Source: Candidatus Kapaibacterium sp. (GTDB lineage: Bacteria > Bacteroidota > Ignavibacteria > Kapaibacteriales > Kapaibacteriaceae). Taken from it: DNA of 64,000 nt. The notes beneath the pieces are model-generated. The model did not search any database, was not told where the DNA came from, and was given only the letters and a program-made list of their open reading frames with translations. Location: the NCBI GenBank assembly GCA_022842685.1, contig JALHPC010000011.1, forward strand, positions 1 to 64,000. Reading direction: 5' to 3'. Position 1 is the stretch's first letter; each line of letters begins with the position of its first letter. Shown one piece after another: positions 17,795 through 25,811 of this stretch. The translations under genes were made by a program, and so were the position numbers.

Positions 17795-19063
17795 TCATTC
17801 GTCCTCTGCCGTTCCCGGAATCATTGTGCATCGGCTCCATGCCGATGGGTCGCACAGCATCGACGCCACGCGGTGGACATCGTGGATCGTGACTCCGTCG
17901 ATGTTGCGTATGGTCTCGAAAGGGTCTTCCGGTGCCCCTTCTTCGAGCCAGGTTTTGCCGAGCATGGACATGCGGGCTGACAGAGATTCGAGCGACATAA
18001 TTTTGGCGGCGCGCAACTGCTGCTGTGCCCGGTGCAGTTCGGCAGGGCGGATACCGTTGGTACGCAGTGCTTCGAGTTCGCGTTGGATGAGCGTTTCGGC
18101 CTTAGCAAGGCGCGAAGCTTCGAGTCCGGCATAGATGGCAAACGAGCCACAATCCGAAAAAAGCTGGAAGGAGGAATATACTGAATAGGCCAGGCCGCGG
18201 GCTTCGCGAATACGAACGTTAAGGCGCGAGGCCATGCCATCGCCAAGGATGGTCGACAGCACCTGCAGGGCATATCTGTCGGGCCAATACTGTCCAGGAG
18301 TGCGAATCTGCCATAGCAGATGTGCTTGTTGGAGTGAGCGTCGGCAGACGATCTGTGACGGCTTGGCTGGGGCGGGGGCACGTCGGCGCGGGGCACGCCC
18401 CTTGGCGAGTGAGCCAAGATTTTGTTCGGCAACACGGAGTACGTGGTTGGGGTCTACGTTGCCAGAGACGGCCACAACAACGTTGTTGGCATTGTATAGG
18501 CGTTGATGGAAGGCTTGGACGTCGGCAGCAGTAATGGCCTGCACGCTATCGACGGTACCAACGATAGGTGTGGCCAAACTATGTCCGGCAAACAGCTGTG
18601 CTTCACCAATGTCGAACACGTGTTCTTCGGCTTCGTCCTCGTATGATCGAATCTCCTCGGTAATAATCGAGCGTTCGCGTTCGATGTCATCGTCACGAAA
18701 CACCGGATTCTGCACCACATCGGCAAGGGTTTCGGTAACACGTTCAAACGTCTCGGCCAGAGCACGCACTTCGTAGCACGTTTCTTCCTTCGTGGTGTAG
18801 GCGTTAGCGTAGGCACCTACGTGCTCGAAGTCGCGAGCAATGCGCGAGGTTGAGCGGCGAGCGGTTCGACGGAACGATGTATGTTCGACGAAGTGGGCTA
18901 CGCCGGCCTTTGCCGACGGTTCATCGCGTGTGCCAGCGCGCACCCAGATGCCCACCGAGCAAGAACCAACGGTGGGGACGTTGTCGACGAGGACGGTGAT
19001 GCCATTGGAAAGGCGTTGAACGGACGGAGAAAACGGGAAGGAGCGCTCGAGGGGCGTTGGCAT
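17795..19063 (-). CDS. M16 family zinc metallopeptidase (PqqL/processing-peptidase-like)
   Basis: 422 residues from the ATG at 19063 (MPTPLERSFPFSPSVQRLSN). Starts further upstream would cross the TATTTTG box at 19070. The inverted zinc motif HxxEH is H57-F-V-E60-H61, and the downstream acidic helix is visible as RERSIITEEIRSYEDEAEEH. The fold continues through a typical M16 second half, with AHLLWQIRTPGQYWPDRYAL, ARGLAYSVYSSFQLF and ALRTNGIRPAEL. Single-subunit bacterial M16 proteins of this size usually degrade peptides. It has no signal peptide. It leads a two-gene unit with the AddA-like gene. Confidence 0.9.
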   Translation of the reverse strand: MPTPLERSFPFSPSVQRLSNGITVLVDNVPTVGSCSVGIWVRAGTRDEPSAKAGVAHFVEHTSFRRTARRSTSRIARDFEHVGAYANAYTTKEETCYEVRALAETFERVTETLADVVQNPVFRDDDIERERSIITEEIRSYEDEAEEHVFDIGEAQLFAGHSLATPIVGTVDSVQAITAADVQAFHQRLYNANNVVVAVSGNVDPNHVLRVAEQNLGSLAKGRAPRRRAPAPAKPSQIVCRRSLQQAHLLWQIRTPGQYWPDRYALQVLSTILGDGMASRLNVRIREARGLAYSVYSSFQLFSDCGSFAIYAGLEASRLAKAETLIQRELEALRTNGIRPAELHRAQQQLRAAKIMSLESLSARMSMLGKTWLEEGAPEDPFETIRNIDGVTIHDVHRVASMLCDPSAWSRCTMIPGTAEDE

Positions 19064-19069
19064 GGAACG

Positions 19070-19076
19070 CAAAATA
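19070..19076 (-). promoter_or_regulatory. Promoter-like box 6 nt before the M16 gene (probable leaderless start)
   Basis: The minus strand reads TATTTTG, one base short of TAnnTTTG, leaving only CGTTCC before the ATG. There is no room for a ribosome binding site if this is the promoter. Confidence 0.4.
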
Positions 19077-19102
19077 CCACCTACTGAGTGGTCGGCAGCG
19101 AG

Positions 19103-19110
19103 TAACTTTG
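19103..19110 (+). promoter_or_regulatory. TAnnTTTG promoter box for the nfeD-stomatin unit
   Basis: TAACTTTG, an exact consensus match, 60 nt before the ATG at 19171. It is back to back with the M16 box 26 nt away. Confidence 0.5.
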
Positions 19111-19170
19111 CCCCATTGGGTCCGTACACACGCCCCGCAAAATTTGGTAGAACGGTTCAGGAGTTACTGC

Positions 19171-19608
19171 ATGATGCTTACACCTACCCAATGGTGGCTT
19201 ATTGCCGCCGTTATCTTGTTCATTCTCGAGGTCATCACGCCGGGCTTTGTGTTGGCCAACCTTGCACTAGGAGCCGCCGGTGCGGCGCTTGTGGCAGCGT
19301 TCGACGGGGGAGTGATAGCCCAGATAAGCGCCTTTTGTGGCGTGTGCCTTGTATCGTTCTTTACGGTACGTCCAATCATGCAGCGTGTGGCCTTCAAGAA
19401 TCAGGCGAAGGTAGCTTCGGGAATCGACGCGTTGAAAGGCGCCACCGGCTATGTTCGCGAAGCGATAGCGATGCCCCTTGGAGGAAGAGTACTCGTGCAG
19501 GGCGACGATTGGCATGCAGTATCGGAGGACGGTGTTGACATCGCCGCCGAAGTTCAGGTAGAGATTGTGCGTGTTGACAGCACAACGCTTATCGTGCGCA
19601 GAAAGTAG
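19171..19608 (+). CDS. NfeD family membrane protein (short form)
   Basis: 145 residues from the ATG at 19171, preceded by CAGGAG. Two or three membrane helices are seen at the N-terminus (WWLIAAVILFILEVITPGFV, then LALGAAGAALVAAF, then ISAFCGVCLVSFFTV). A C-terminal OB-fold-like soluble domain follows (GATGYVREAIAMPLGGRVLV, ending VRVDSTTLIVRRK). Short NfeD proteins pair with a stomatin/SPFH protein, and that gene follows 38 nt downstream, the classical arrangement. The pair is thought to organise membrane microdomains or quality control; the exact function is not established. Confidence 0.88.
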   Translation: MMLTPTQWWLIAAVILFILEVITPGFVLANLALGAAGAALVAAFDGGVIAQISAFCGVCLVSFFTVRPIMQRVAFKNQAKVASGIDALKGATGYVREAIAMPLGGRVLVQGDDWHAVSEDGVDIAAEVQVEIVRVDSTTLIVRRK

Positions 19609-19646
19609 CAGATAGAACCAATTCACAGTTATTTAAGGAGGCAACA

Positions 19647-20621
19647 ATGGAGATTGTTTTCGGTGTTCTCGCACTGTTTGTGATTATCATCCTGATGAAA
19701 GGGATTCGGGTGATTCAGCAGGCAGAGACGATGATTATTGAGCGGCTTGGGCGCTACCACCGTACACTTGAAAGTGGGATAAATGTCATTATTCCGATTA
19801 TCGACAAGCCGCGGAACATTGACTGGCGTTATGTGCGCACCGATCCAGCAGGCAAGAACCTGTATGTTGCAACGAAGACGCCAAAGATTGATTTGCGTGA
19901 GACCGTTTATGACTTTCCGCGGCAGGGTGTGATTACACGTGATAACGTTACCATCGAGATTAATGCACTGCTATACTTTCAAGTTGTCGATCCGTTCAAG
20001 TCGCTGTACGAAATCTCGAATCTTCCCGATGCTATTCAGAAGCTCACGCAGACGACGTTGCGGAACGTGATAGGTGCATTGGAGTTGGACGAGACGCTTA
20101 CGTCGCGCGACACAATCAACGGCAAACTGCGTGAAATACTCGACGAAGCGTCGGGCAAGTGGGGCGTCAAGGTTAACCGCGTAGAGCTTCAGGATATTAT
20201 ACCGCCGCGTGATATTCAGGAGGCGATGGAGAAACAAATGCGAGCCGAACGTGAACGGCGTGCGACGATCCTTACGGCAGAGGCAAGTAAGACGGCGGCA
20301 GTACTTGAGTCTGAAGGTCTTCGAGAAGCCGAAGTAAATCGTGCCGAGGGCGTCAAGCGATCACAAGTGCTGATAGCCGAGGGCGAAGCCGAGGCGCGCA
20401 AGGCAGTCGCATCGGCCGAGGCCGAGGCAATTCGCCTTGTAACACAAACGGTAAAGGAATCTGGTGGCGATCCTGTGCAATATCTTGTAGCAATTCGCTA
20501 CGTCGAGGCAATGAAGGAGATGGCAGCAAACGGAAACAAGACAGTGTTTATGCCATACGAGGCCAGTGGAGTTATGGGCTCGCTGGGGGCCCTAAAGCAC
20601 ATCTTCGACGCCAAGGGCTAG
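19647..20621 (+). CDS. SPFH/Band 7 (stomatin/QmcA-like) membrane protein
   Basis: 324 residues, start preceded by a strong AAGGAGG. One N-terminal membrane anchor (about 1-20) is followed by the Band 7 domain (VIQQAETMIIERLGRYHRTL, DNVTIEINALLYFQVVDPFK). A long Glu/Ala/Arg coiled coil typical of stomatins comes next (EAMEKQMRAERERRATIL to EAEARKAVASAEAEA). Partner of the upstream NfeD protein. It probably forms large membrane-associated oligomers; a direct enzymatic role is not expected. A terminator-like stem follows 24 nt after the stop. Confidence 0.92.
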   Translation: MEIVFGVLALFVIIILMKGIRVIQQAETMIIERLGRYHRTLESGINVIIPIIDKPRNIDWRYVRTDPAGKNLYVATKTPKIDLRETVYDFPRQGVITRDNVTIEINALLYFQVVDPFKSLYEISNLPDAIQKLTQTTLRNVIGALELDETLTSRDTINGKLREILDEASGKWGVKVNRVELQDIIPPRDIQEAMEKQMRAERERRATILTAEASKTAAVLESEGLREAEVNRAEGVKRSQVLIAEGEAEARKAVASAEAEAIRLVTQTVKESGGDPVQYLVAIRYVEAMKEMAANGNKTVFMPYEASGVMGSLGALKHIFDAKG

Positions 20622-20644
20622 AACGTACAAATTGACGTACATTT

Positions 20645-20676
20645 AACGGCCGATGTGCGAGAGCGCATCGGCCGTT
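20645..20676 (+). terminator. Stem-loop terminator after the stomatin gene
   Basis: An 11-bp perfect stem, AACGGCCGATG (20645-20655) with CATCGGCCGTT (20666-20676), and a 10-nt loop, followed by TGTGCGTTGCGTT. The T-run is weak but the position is right. Confidence 0.65.
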
Positions 20677-20697
20677 GTGCGTTGCGTTCGAGTCATG

Positions 20698-20721
20698 TGT
20701 CGTACGTATATTCGTACGACA
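20698..20721. promoter_or_regulatory. Operator palindrome of the YefM-YoeB module
   Basis: Inverted repeat TGTCGTACG - TATATT - CGTACGACA, with perfect 9-bp arms and a 6-nt AT-rich centre, 24 nt upstream of the antitoxin start. YefM-type antitoxins repress their own operon at palindromes of this kind, so this is the probable autoregulatory site. Confidence 0.75.
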
Positions 20722-20745
20722 CGAAACGAGTCGTTGGAGGATACT

Positions 20746-20988
20746 GTGAAGGGCATTACTGCAAGCAAGGCGCGCGAGAACTTGTACAAGCTTATTGATG
20801 AGACGGCCATGGCCAAGGAGCCGGTGCAGATTGTTGGACGCCGCTCGACTGCCGTTCTTATTGGTTTGAAGGAGTGGGAAGCGATGCAGGAAACGCTCTA
20901 CCTTCTGTCGATAAAGGGCATGCGCCAGAGCTTGCTCAAGGCGAGAAGGGAACGATCAAAAGCCACGAGCGACAAGCTAGGATGGTGA
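20746..20988 (+). CDS. YefM/Phd-type antitoxin
   Basis: 80 residues from a GTG at 20746, chosen because GGAGG lies 5 nt upstream and the encoded N-terminus (V-KGITASKARENLYKLIDE) matches the family start. The open frame further upstream contains the operator and terminator and is not expected to be translated. The DNA-binding N-terminal half has the typical VQIVGRRSTAVLIGLKEWEA block; the C-terminal part wraps the toxin. It neutralises the YoeB-like RNase encoded immediately downstream, and the two genes overlap by 7 nt. Confidence 0.87.
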   Translation: MKGITASKARENLYKLIDETAMAKEPVQIVGRRSTAVLIGLKEWEAMQETLYLLSIKGMRQSLLKARRERSKATSDKLGW

Positions 20989-21248
20989 CGTGGCAGATCG
21001 TCTATTCCAAGCAGGCGCGTCTGGATGCAAAGAAACTGCGGCGGTCTAAACTGCAGTACGCAGCGCAGGAATTATTAGACATTATCGCTCGAAACCCGTT
21101 CGAGGAACCACCGCCGGTAAAGGCACTCGTAGGAGACCTCGCAGGAATGTACTCGCGGCGCATCAGCTATCAGCACAGACTTGTGTACGATGTGGACGAA
21201 GAATCGCGCACCGTACACGTGCTGCGGATGTGGACGCACTATGAGTGA
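20982..21248 (+). CDS. YoeB/Txe-type toxin (RelE superfamily mRNA interferase)
   Basis: 88 residues starting MVTWQIVYSKQARLDAKKL. The family core GDLAGMYSRRISYQHRLVYD is intact, as is the C-terminal LRMWTHYE, which supplies the catalytic Arg66 and His86/Tyr87 equivalents. YoeB toxins cut mRNA at the ribosomal A site. A GTG at 20985 is an equally possible start and would give a 4-nt overlap with the antitoxin. All key residues are visible, so the toxin is probably active. Confidence 0.87.
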   Translation: MVTWQIVYSKQARLDAKKLRRSKLQYAAQELLDIIARNPFEEPPPVKALVGDLAGMYSRRISYQHRLVYDVDEESRTVHVLRMWTHYE

Positions 21249-21262
21249 GGCAGGGAAGGGGG

Positions 21263-22261
21263 CTATGACACCACCGACCACCCAATGGTTCGTCCGGCCC
21301 ACATGGGCACTACGTCTTGGGCATAACTCTCAGGGATGGTCATGGCCGTATTGCTGAGCGTAATCGTTCGCTCGGGTGGAGTAACGTTATATATCCGTCG
21401 TGCATTGTCGCTTACAAAGGCCTGTAAGTTACTCAGTGCCCCATGTTTGTTAAATAATTCGGCGAGAAGCGGTAGTTGTATGGGGGCTGTAAACACGCCT
21501 GCAGCACAACCCGGACATTCCTTTTTGGAGCGCGGATGGGGGGCAGAGTCGCTGCCCAACATGAGTTTGTGATGGGCTTTTAGTGCTGCATCCAGCAGTG
21601 CATCGCGATCTTCCGGACGTTTGGCAATGGGCTTGCAAAAGAGGTGCGGATTCATCATGCCACCCACAACATCGTCGAGGGTGATAATTAGGTGATGTGG
21701 TGTAACAGTTGCGAAGAGATTCTCAAACTCATCCAACAGTGCCACAGCGTCCTGCGTGGTAATATGCTCCATGGTAATGCGCAGCCGTGGGAATGTGGTT
21801 GCCAGGTGCCGGTACACTTCACAAAACTCCCGCTCACGATCCATCACAAAGCCGTGCGTCTCGCCATGAACAAGCAGCGGTATCTGCATTTCCTCCATCA
21901 TGGCAAACACGTGGTGCATGCTGCGAATTTCCTGAACTCCACCGTCGGAATTTGTTGTTGCCCCAGCAGGATAGAGCTTAATGCCAAGCATGTGTGGCTT
22001 TGCCTCTGCCAACTCACGCTCGGTATAGTCCCTAAAAAACATGGTCATGTACGGCTGAAAGGGGGCACCGTTGAGCGCTTCGCGAACCTCCTGTGTGTAC
22101 CACAAGAGTCGCTCTACGGTGTCGACCGGAGGCAGGAGATTGGGCATAATTACTCCGCCGGCAAAGTGCAGGGCAGAGAGCGGAGCCACACGACGCAACA
22201 TTTCGTCCTGACGAAAATGAATGTGCATGTCGAGTGGAGACTGGAGGGTGACGGAGTTCAT
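21263..22261 (-). CDS. pyrC: Dihydroorotase (PyrC type)
   Basis: 332 residues from the ATG at 22261 ([20 protein letters not shown]). It catalyses the third step of pyrimidine synthesis, ring closure of carbamoyl aspartate. The binuclear-zinc ligands are visible as D-M-H-I-H near the N-terminus, the lysine of [16 protein letters not shown] (carboxylated lysine), the histidine of VHGETH, the histidine of RITMEHITT and the aspartate of [10 protein letters not shown]. The length fits E. coli-type PyrC. The ATG overlaps the TGA of the upstream gene (ATGA). It is the last gene of the elbB-HsdR_N-pyrC chain. Confidence 0.95.
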   Translation of the reverse strand: MNSVTLQSPLDMHIHFRQDEMLRRVAPLSALHFAGGVIMPNLLPPVDTVERLLWYTQEVREALNGAPFQPYMTMFFRDYTERELAEAKPHMLGIKLYPAGATTNSDGGVQEIRSMHHVFAMMEEMQIPLLVHGETHGFVMDREREFCEVYRHLATTFPRLRITMEHITTQDAVALLDEFENLFATVTPHHLIITLDDVVGGMMNPHLFCKPIAKRPEDRDALLDAALKAHHKLMLGSDSAPHPRSKKECPGCAAGVFTAPIQLPLLAELFNKHGALSNLQAFVSDNARRIYNVTPPERTITLSNTAMTIPESYAQDVVPMWAGRTIGWSVVS

Positions 22262-22716
22262 GGCGTTGGATACGTAGGAGCGTCTGTAAGGAATGTCATC
22301 ACGCCGTCCGTGCCAACCTCGGCAATAAACGCCTCTCGGCCGTTGGTGAGCATGACGAATGGAGTTTTTAAGGTGAGGTTGTACCAGGCCGACTGACGCA
22401 TGACGTCGGCGTTGATGCGTATATCGGGCGCCTTGCACTCCACAAGCAAAAAGCCCTGGAGATGGGCGTCAACAACAAGGATGTCGTAACGCATACCCGT
22501 GCGGCCTACCGATCGTTCAACCGAAAAGCGTCCAATCGGATAGCGATGCGTGTTCACAAGCCATGATACAACGTGCTGGCGAACCCATTCCTCGGGCGTA
22601 AGTACCACGCGAATTCGACGGACGGGGTCGTAGATGGTAAGCCCGCTTTCGGACGGAGTAATCGACGGCGTAATCGCCGGAAAAATAAGGGAGGGTAGTG
22701 CAATGAGGTCACTCAT
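22258..22716 (-). CDS. Small PD-(D/E)XK protein with type I restriction HsdR N-terminal fold
   Basis: 152 residues. The HSDR_N core is clear: [20 protein letters not shown] followed by [12 protein letters not shown], giving the nuclease triad D78...E93-C-K95. Stand-alone proteins of this size are common in Bacteroidota and are not parts of restriction systems; no hsdM or hsdS is present. The real function is unknown, and nuclease activity is inferred from the residues only. It overlaps both neighbours by ATGA, with elbB upstream and pyrC downstream, so it is co-translated with metabolic genes. Confidence 0.85.
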   Translation of the reverse strand: MSDLIALPSLIFPAITPSITPSESGLTIYDPVRRIRVVLTPEEWVRQHVVSWLVNTHRYPIGRFSVERSVGRTGMRYDILVVDAHLQGFLLVECKAPDIRINADVMRQSAWYNLTLKTPFVMLTNGREAFIAEVGTDGVMTFLTDAPTYPTP

Positions 22717-23405
22717 TGCTGACTACGAAGCATGATAAACAGGGCATCAATTGCTTGATCGACATTGCTCTGCACCTGACTGATACTACCTTCCATCATG
22801 TAGCATGGTGCGGTAATAATTCGGTTTGGATTGTCGATTACGATTTCACGAAGCGTTGCTGCCTTGGGTATTGCACCTGTTGCTTCCACGCCTTGGTTAA
22901 TGCCGGCAATGTCGTACGGCGAAGCTTCGTGCGTGCTGCCAACCGTTAGTGTTGCCTGCACATTGTGATCCTGAAAGGACTTCGCAATAACCACCGGTGC
23001 CATGCAAAGTCCTACAATGGGTTTGCCCGCAGCGTGCATGCTGCGTAGCAGTTTTGCCGTGCCGTCGTGTACCGTACCCGAAGGACCGTCGAAAGCCCAC
23101 GTTGTTAGGTTCTTTGCCGCGCCAAAACCACCGGGCAGAACAACGGCGTCGAGCTCGTCTGCGCCAACGGTATCCACATCACGGATGGCGCCGCGCGCCA
23201 CGCGCGCAGCTTCCACTAAGACGTTGCGTTGTTCGGGCATCTCTTCGCCCGTTAGGTGGTTTATCACATGGTGCTGGTCGATGTTTGGCGCCATGCACGT
23301 CGCCGTTGCTCCGTGACGATCAATCGCCGCAAGCACAAAGACTGTTTCTTGCAGTTCGGCGCCGTCGAAGACGCCATTACCGGATAAAAGTACTCCTATG
23401 TTCAT
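22713..23405 (-). CDS. elbB: ElbB/ES1-like glyoxalase, DJ-1/PfpI superfamily
   Basis: 230 residues starting MNIGVLLSGNGVFDGAELQE, diagnostic for ElbB. The glutamine amidotransferase-like fold has the VVLPGGFGAAKNL loop and a nucleophile-elbow cysteine in IVGLCMAPVVIAK. E. coli ElbB shows weak glyoxalase activity and was linked to isoprenoid synthesis; the physiological role is unsettled. First gene of a three-gene overlapping chain; a TAATTTTG box sits 4 nt before its ATG. Confidence 0.93.
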   Translation of the reverse strand: MNIGVLLSGNGVFDGAELQETVFVLAAIDRHGATATCMAPNIDQHHVINHLTGEEMPEQRNVLVEAARVARGAIRDVDTVGADELDAVVLPGGFGAAKNLTTWAFDGPSGTVHDGTAKLLRSMHAAGKPIVGLCMAPVVIAKSFQDHNVQATLTVGSTHEASPYDIAGINQGVEATGAIPKAATLREIVIDNPNRIITAPCYMMEGSISQVQSNVDQAIDALFIMLRSQQ

Positions 23406-23409
23406 AACC

Positions 23410-23417
23410 CAAAATTA
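23410..23417 (-). promoter_or_regulatory. TAnnTTTG promoter box for elbB-HsdR_N-pyrC (probable leaderless start)
   Basis: The minus strand reads TAATTTTG then GGTT then ATG. With transcription starting several bases after the box, the mRNA would begin at or next to the start codon. Confidence 0.55.
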
Positions 23418-23482
23418 CTGAGTTATTGTCCATTGCTCAGCATGAAAGGGGCACCGAGATATGGTGCTGAAATGCCCGACAA

Positions 23483-24970
23483 CTACCGCAGCTCAAGATT
23501 GAGCATCATGCCGTCATCGCTGTGTTCCACAAGGTGGCAATGCAGTAGAAACATGCCGGCATAAGGACCAAACGAGACGAACGCGCGTACGCGTTCGCCC
23601 GGCATACAGAGCACGGTGTCCTTAATGCCGCGCTCGGGCGCAGTTAGTATGCCTCGGCCGCCAGTGCGGCTTAGCACACGCATGGTTGCTCCGTGGACGT
23701 GCATCGGGTGGATTTCGGCGCCCGCAGTATTGTCGAATTCCCAGATCTCAATTCCTCCAACGGCTGCTTGTACGTCCGATCGAGTCATGGCGTATACGAT
23801 ACCGTTGATGGTATGTCCACCTTCATGTCCGCCGTGCCCGCCGTGACCACCGCCGTGCGTGTTGCTAATGTCGAACGTTCGTGTGCGAGTGGCGGTATTG
23901 GGATCGAGTGTTGGCAGCAGAGCCAACGACGTGGGAAGATCGCTCATATCTCCCTTGTTGGTCGTTACATCGAACCGCAGAATGCGTGCCGCATGCTTGC
24001 CTTGCGTTGTCACACCATCGAACGTGCGCGTTTCAAGGTAGATCTGCTCGCCGCCAACGGCATTGCGTAAATCCAGCAACACATCGACGCGTTCGCCCGG
24101 TGCTAGCAAGATCGACTGCACGTCTTCGGCCATGGCAAGAAGGCCCTGGTCGGTGCCGATGCACGTTAATGGTCTGCCGTCCGACGTCCCAAGGTTATAC
24201 ACGCGCGCTGTCGATGCATTCACGATGCGAAGCCGCTTACGTCCTTGCGACGTCGTCACGATGGGCCCTGCTATACCATTAACGGTCACAACTTCGCCCA
24301 TGTAGCCATTCATCACCTCCATCATCGAAGGGGCATATCGCTGGTGACCGGACACGTCGAGGCGCTTATCTTGAAGAACCAACACGAATTCGTCGTTCCC
24401 CGATGGTAGTCGCAAAGCGTCTTCCTCGGCATCGCGAACGACTACGTTCCCCGCAAGTCCCATCGAGATCTGACGGCCTGTTTCGCCATGGACATGCGAG
24501 TGATACCATGCATGGCAAGCCCGCTGGTTCAGTGCATAGGTATAGCGTAGCGACGCGCCGCTGCCTGCAACGTGCATGGGATGTCCGTCCATCTCGGCCG
24601 GCACAAGTAGCCCATGCCAATGAATGTTCGTGTCGGCACCGATTTGATTGGTGAGTTGGGCGTCTACGCCTTCGCCGCGGCGAACAACGATGGTTGGACC
24701 GTAGATCGAGCCACCGTACGACATCGATGTCGACGATGCCCCTTTTCGAATGTCAAGTGAGGATGCCTGAGCAACGAGTTGAATAGGCCCACCAGCATGA
24801 ACTGGCAGGACTGGTAACGGCCGCTCGAATGGCGATTCTATGAGTGGTACGGCTGTAGGTGCAGGGCCAAAGGCTTCGTGTCCGCAGGAAGAAAGAAGTG
24901 AAGGTAGTCCTCCCATCGCAACGACGCTGCTGCCGCTTGATAGGAGTTGAACGGCTGTTCTACGATTCAT
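23483..24970 (-). CDS. Multicopper oxidase (CueO/laccase-like), Tat-exported, possible lipoprotein
   Basis: 495 residues from the ATG at 24970, with GAGG upstream. The N-terminus has a twin-arginine start (MNRRTAVQLL) and a lipobox-like LLSSC with C29, so it may be a Tat-exported lipoprotein. All four copper-ligand blocks are present: HWHGLLVP, WYHSHVHGETGRQ, HPMHVHGATMRV and LLHCHLVEHSDDGMM with the T1 cysteine and axial methionine. A Gly/His-rich stretch (HGGGHGGHGGHEGGH) precedes the third block, similar in spirit to the metal-binding inserts of copper-resistance oxidases. Copper(I) oxidation is likely but not provable here. It lies 32 nt after the DinB-like gene, at the end of a long operon. 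Confidence 0.92.
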   Translation of the reverse strand: MNRRTAVQLLSSGSSVVAMGGLPSLLSSCGHEAFGPAPTAVPLIESPFERPLPVLPVHAGGPIQLVAQASSLDIRKGASSTSMSYGGSIYGPTIVVRRGEGVDAQLTNQIGADTNIHWHGLLVPAEMDGHPMHVAGSGASLRYTYALNQRACHAWYHSHVHGETGRQISMGLAGNVVVRDAEEDALRLPSGNDEFVLVLQDKRLDVSGHQRYAPSMMEVMNGYMGEVVTVNGIAGPIVTTSQGRKRLRIVNASTARVYNLGTSDGRPLTCIGTDQGLLAMAEDVQSILLAPGERVDVLLDLRNAVGGEQIYLETRTFDGVTTQGKHAARILRFDVTTNKGDMSDLPTSLALLPTLDPNTATRTRTFDISNTHGGGHGGHGGHEGGHTINGIVYAMTRSDVQAAVGGIEIWEFDNTAGAEIHPMHVHGATMRVLSRTGGRGILTAPERGIKDTVLCMPGERVRAFVSFGPYAGMFLLHCHLVEHSDDGMMLNLELR

Positions 24971-25002
24971 GGTAAACCTCGATCCTGATGCTATGTGTAT
25001 CC

Positions 25003-25527
25003 TCAAACCCCGCCGGGCCACTCTCCGGCATAGTCCAATGGGAATGGTGACCGTGCCTTCAAGAGTTGATACCGTAGTGAGAGTAATTGCCTGATGTGTA
25101 GCACGTCATGGGCTACCCAGTTTACAAGAATTAGGCCAGCCGGTACTGACCCCACGGTTGGATGCTGATAGGCATTTTCCCACGGAGCATCGTTAAGCGT
25201 GCGCAGCCATAAAAGTGAAGCCTGACGCTCAATGCGGAACCGTTCGATTTCATCGGAGAAGTCACGGTCAATGTAATGGCGATCCTTGATCCAATTCGCA
25301 GGTGATATGCTTGGCATTGGAGCGTCGGGTGTTTCAAGAATATGTCGCAGTCGCGCCCGAAAGTCCTCAGCTTCTTCATCGGCTAGGTGGCACGCTATCT
25401 CTAGTGCACACCACTTGTCAGGTGCATAACGCTCAGTGGCGAAGTCCGTCGAAAACAACTGCAGCATTGCAACAATAATCTCACCTTGTTGAGATAGCTG
25501 TTGAATAAGTTCGGATCTGGAAGTCAT
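25003..25527 (-). CDS. DinB-like (DfsB/YfiT-type) four-helix metal-binding protein
   Basis: 174 residues, predicted four-helix bundle. The metal-binding histidines are visible in EIACHLADEEAEDFRARL and in VNWVAHDVLHIRQLLSL. Family members include thiol transferases using bacillithiol or mycothiol; the substrate here is unknown. It overlaps the SemiSWEET gene by ATGA and precedes the multicopper oxidase. Confidence 0.85.
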   Translation of the reverse strand: MTSRSELIQQLSQQGEIIVAMLQLFSTDFATERYAPDKWCALEIACHLADEEAEDFRARLRHILETPDAPMPSISPANWIKDRHYIDRDFSDEIERFRIERQASLLWLRTLNDAPWENAYQHPTVGSVPAGLILVNWVAHDVLHIRQLLSLRYQLLKARSPFPLDYAGEWPGGV

Positions 25528-25811
25528 GGAGAGCTCTCGTGCTGTCGTCGAGAACGATCATCAACAATCTTTTTCGTGAGCATGTAAACGATAAAGCAAA
25601 ACGCCACGGCATTAGCCCAGATTATGCTAATGTCGGCACGAAACAGACCATACGATAACCACAGAATGCAGCCCGTTTGCATCAGAACGAGCATGCCCAG
25701 CGAGAGCTGATCGACCTTTTGATATTTCCAGACCTTTACGGCCTGTGGTGCCAGGGCAAACGTCGAGCAGCATCCTGCGGCAAGACCTAATATGTCGAGT
25801 GGTTCGATCAT
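25524..25811 (-). CDS. SemiSWEET-type PQ-loop transporter
   Basis: 95 residues from the ATG at 25811 (MIEPLDILGLAAGCCSTFAL), the exact size of a single three-helix PQ-loop unit. The motif ALAPQAVKVWK ends helix 1, and two more helices follow. SemiSWEETs form homodimers that move sugars across the inner membrane. The start overlaps the TGA of the phosphodiesterase gene, and the stop overlaps the next start, both by ATGA. The substrate cannot be read from sequence. Confidence 0.87.
   Translation of the reverse strand: MIEPLDILGLAAGCCSTFALAPQAVKVWKYQKVDQLSLGMLVLMQTGCILWLSYGLFRADISIIWANAVAFCFIVYMLTKKIVDDRSRRQHESSP

Noticed and set aside
20622..20745. Small gene or RNA between the stomatin gene and the antitoxin gene
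   Set aside because: The interval is fully explained by a terminator stem and the operator palindrome.
22258..22716. Type I restriction-modification system suggested by the HsdR N-terminal domain
   Set aside because: Only the small N-terminal fold is present, there is no helicase part, and no methylase or specificity gene is near. Stand-alone copies are common.
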